NCBI GenBank assembly: GCA_020051025.1
Contig: JAGVJS010000411.1
Coordinates: 1 to 6,543 of the forward strand
Source of the DNA: Sphingobium sp.
GTDB lineage: Bacteria; Pseudomonadota; Alphaproteobacteria; Sphingomonadales; Sphingomonadaceae
DNA length: 6,543 nt
Direction of reading: 5' to 3'
Shown here: piece by piece, positions 5,086-6,543 of the stretch
How positions within the stretch are numbered: position 1 is the first letter of the stretch
Layout of the letters: each line of letters starts with the position of its first letter
Made by a program: the position numbers and the translations under genes
The notes under the pieces: model-generated
Seen by the model: the letters and a program-made list of their open reading frames with translations, nothing else
What the model was told of the DNA's origin: nothing
Database searches by the model: none

Positions 5086-6198
5086 TCAGACGCGCATCGG
5101 CATCAGCACGTAGAGCGCCGGGCTGGCATCATTTTCACGGATCAGTGTGGGCGCCGCCGCATCCGCCAGATGCAGTTCGACCAGGTCGCTGTCGATCTGG
5201 CCGAGGATATCGAGCAGATAGCGGGCGTTAAAGCCGATATCGAAGCCTTCGCCCTGGAAGGCGCCGGGCACTTCTTCGGCCGCCGTGCCGTTTTCGGGGC
5301 TGGTGACGGACAGGGTAATCTTGTCCTTGTCCAGGCTCATCTTGACCGCGCGGGTTTTTTCGGTCGCGATGGTGGCGACACGATCGACGCCATCCTCGAA
5401 GCTGCGCGGGTCGATCTTGAGCAGCTTGTCGTTCGCGGTCGGGATGACGCGGCTGTAATCGGGGAAGGTGCCGTCGATCAGCTTGCTGGTCAGGATCGCG
5501 CTGCCCAGGCCAAAGCGGATCTTGCTGGCCGACAGGGCGATGCCCACCGATCCTTCGACCTCGTCCAGCAGCTTGCGCAGTTCGCCGATGCATTTGCGCG
5601 GGATGATGATGCCGGGCATGCCGTCGGCGCCGTCCGGGCGGGTCACGGTGACGCGGGCGAGGCGATGGCCATCGGTCGCGGCGGCTTTCAGCACCGGCTG
5701 GTCGTCATCGGTGACGTGGAAATAGATGCCGTTCAGATAATAGCGCGTCTCTTCGGTCGAGATGGCGAATCGCGTCTTGTCGATGATCTGCTTGAGCGTC
5801 TCGGCCGGCAGCTCGAACGTCGTGGGCAGGTCGCCCTCGGCGATCACCGGGAAATCGTCGCGTGGCAGGGTCGACAGGTTGAAGCGGGCGCGGCCGGCCT
5901 GGATCAGCATCTTGCCATCGGCTGCATGCAGCGACACCTGGCTGCCTTCGGGCAGCTTGCGGGCGATGTCGAACAGCGTGTGGGCGGAAATGGTGGTCGC
6001 GCCGGGTTGTTCCACCTGCGCCGACACGCTTTCGACGATTTGCAGGTCAAGGTCGGTCGCCATCAGCTTGATCGCGCCATCGGCCGACGCCTCGATCAGC
6101 ACGTTGGACAGGATCGGAATGGTATTTCTGCGCTCGACCACCGACTGGACGTGACTCAGGCTCTTGAGGAGCGTTGCGCGTTCGATGGTGGCCTTCAT
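5086..6198 (-). CDS. dnaN: DNA polymerase III subunit beta (sliding clamp)
   Basis: This complete 370-residue protein has the three repeated clamp domains (about 1-122, 129-250 and 252-370). It forms the ring dimer that encircles DNA and tethers DNA polymerase III and other replication and repair proteins. Landmarks include the N-terminal MKATIERATLLKSLSHVQSVVERRNTIPILSNV region (1-33), ATDLDLQI (47-54), and the partner-binding pocket element TDGHRLA (175-181). Also present are DGTFPDYSRVIP (242-253), NARYLLD (324-330) and the canonical C terminus ending MPMRV, whose Met-Pro-Met-Arg lines the clamp-binding pocket. The length is typical for alphaproteobacteria. The ATG is preceded by AGGGA very close to it (6204-6200), a tight spacing. 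It is not next to dnaA here; its neighbours are an IalB-like gene (divergent) and the c-di-GMP gene (downstream, same strand). Confidence 0.98.
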   Translation of the reverse strand: MKATIERATLLKSLSHVQSVVERRNTIPILSNVLIEASADGAIKLMATDLDLQIVESVSAQVEQPGATTISAHTLFDIARKLPEGSQVSLHAADGKMLIQAGRARFNLSTLPRDDFPVIAEGDLPTTFELPAETLKQIIDKTRFAISTEETRYYLNGIYFHVTDDDQPVLKAAATDGHRLARVTVTRPDGADGMPGIIIPRKCIGELRKLLDEVEGSVGIALSASKIRFGLGSAILTSKLIDGTFPDYSRVIPTANDKLLKIDPRSFEDGVDRVATIATEKTRAVKMSLDKDKITLSVTSPENGTAAEEVPGAFQGEGFDIGFNARYLLDILGQIDSDLVELHLADAAAPTLIRENDASPALYVLMPMRV

Positions 6199-6227
6199 GT
6201 CCCTGTTCTGTCCGTTCTTTTAAGCCG

Positions 6228-6315
6228 ATTGCCGGGCCTTCGGTCGAATCCCGGCGACAATGATGGATGCTCCTTCATAGCCGCTCGAACGCCTCCTGCA
6301 AGCGTCGCATGCAGG
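6228..6315 (-). other. dnaN upstream region: inverted repeats
   Basis: The 180-bp divergent interval (6199-6378) holds two imperfectly structured inverted repeats. GCCGGG (6231-6236) pairs with CCCGGC (6250-6255), with a smaller CC-TTC-GG stem inside. CCTGCA (6295-6300) pairs with TGCAGG (6310-6315). The first would fall in the dnaN leader; the second overlaps the candidate -35 element. I see no DnaA box close to TTATCCACA. Any role in dnaN control is speculative. Confidence 0.3.
6274..6301 (-). promoter_or_regulatory. Candidate housekeeping promoter for dnaN
   Basis: On the minus strand TTGCAG (6301-6296) and TATGAA (6279-6274) are separated by 16 bases. Each box matches the sigma-70 consensus only in part (three and four of six positions). 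The start point would be near 6267, about 70 bases before the dnaN ATG. It is the best pair I found, but it is a weak call in GC-rich DNA. Confidence 0.28.
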
Positions 6316-6378
6316 CTTTTGCCCTGTTGATCATCTGCCGGGGTTGCAAAAGGGGACGGCTTGGGCTTTGCCTCGACC

Positions 6379-6543
6379 ATGCGCCGCACAACCTCTAGCG
6401 CCCTGGCCTTGCTGCCCCTCCTGCTGCTTGTGGCATCACCGGCCATGGCGCGCGATTCATTGGGCATTTTCGAAAGCTGGGGCGTTTTCCGGGATCCCGC
6501 GACACCGCGCTGCTACGCCATCGCCCAGCCGGTCGCGCGCCGC
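6379..6543 (+). CDS. IalB-like secreted protein, N-terminal part only
   Basis: The first 55 residues are visible; the gene runs off the window. Residues 1-24 form a clear Sec signal peptide: MRR, a Leu-rich core and an ASPAMA-A-type end with probable cleavage after A22-M23-A24. The mature start DSLGIFESWGVFRDPATPRCYAI resembles invasion-associated locus B (IalB)-type proteins common in sphingomonads. These are periplasmic or envelope proteins of unclear function; the Cys at residue 47 fits their conserved-cysteine pattern. The ATG at 6379 has no ribosome binding site, whereas an in-frame TTG at 6361 has AGGGGA (6351-6356) four bases upstream. Translation may therefore begin at the TTG with six extra residues. 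It is divergent from dnaN. The family call is moderate because only the beginning is seen. Confidence 0.72.
   Translation, partial: MRRTTSSALALLPLLLLVASPAMARDSLGIFESWGVFRDPATPRCYAIAQPVARR

Noticed and set aside
5170..6330. 386-codon plus-strand open frame opposite dnaN
   Set aside because: It is antisense to an unambiguous dnaN gene and has shadow-type composition with no domain.
6199..6378. Replication origin near dnaN
   Set aside because: No DnaA-box cluster or AT-rich unwinding region is visible, and dnaA is not adjacent.
6195..6467. 90-codon minus-strand frame overlapping the dnaN start by ATGA
   Set aside because: The overlap looks operon-like, but the frame crosses the signal-peptide gene on the other strand, has no convincing ribosome binding site or motif, and contains the likely dnaN promoter.

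Overview
The window is high-GC bacterial DNA. Gene content points to an alphaproteobacterium, most likely a sphingomonad (Sphingobium/Sphingomonas type). The pointers are a solitary dnaN with no dnaA beside it, an IalB-like secreted protein with a 'FESWGVFRDP' start, a short stand-alone PspC, and a large membrane PAS-GGDEF-EAL-PilZ protein. The taxonomic call is inference from protein flavour, not from a marker gene. I see no mobile element, CRISPR array, tRNA or rRNA.

Layout, left to right. A small two-helix membrane protein of the DUF2061 family (11-247, minus) diverges from a DUF72/YecE-like gene (367-1107, plus). Next comes an isolated 27-residue membrane peptide (1239-1322, plus) with a strong ribosome binding site, hairpins in its leader and its own terminator. 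That terminator (1366-1403) is symmetrical and also faces the end of a minus-strand mini-operon. The mini-operon encodes a 34-residue membrane peptide (1678-1782) and a 61-residue PspC-domain protein (1450-1635). Upstream of it is a near-consensus sigma-54 promoter (1839-1854), with a perfect inverted repeat about 120 bp further upstream, where an enhancer-binding protein would sit. The inverted repeat abuts a divergent gamma-glutamylcyclotransferase-like gene (1966-2358, plus).

That gene converges on, and overlaps by four bases, a large cyclic-di-GMP enzyme (2355 to about 4970, minus). It has about six membrane helices, PAS, an intact GGDEF, an intact EAL and a C-terminal PilZ domain. Two perfect hairpins fill the interval to dnaN (5086-6198, minus), the DNA polymerase III sliding clamp. 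The right edge holds the start of a secreted IalB-like protein (6379 onward, plus), cut by the window end.

The genes do not form one pathway. The most interesting unit is the 34-aa peptide plus PspC with its sigma-54-type control region, which looks like a minimal phage-shock/envelope-stress module without PspA in view. The isolated 27-aa peptide gene next to it, and the self-contained c-di-GMP make/break/sense protein, also deserve attention. No clearly new multi-gene system was identified beyond these.
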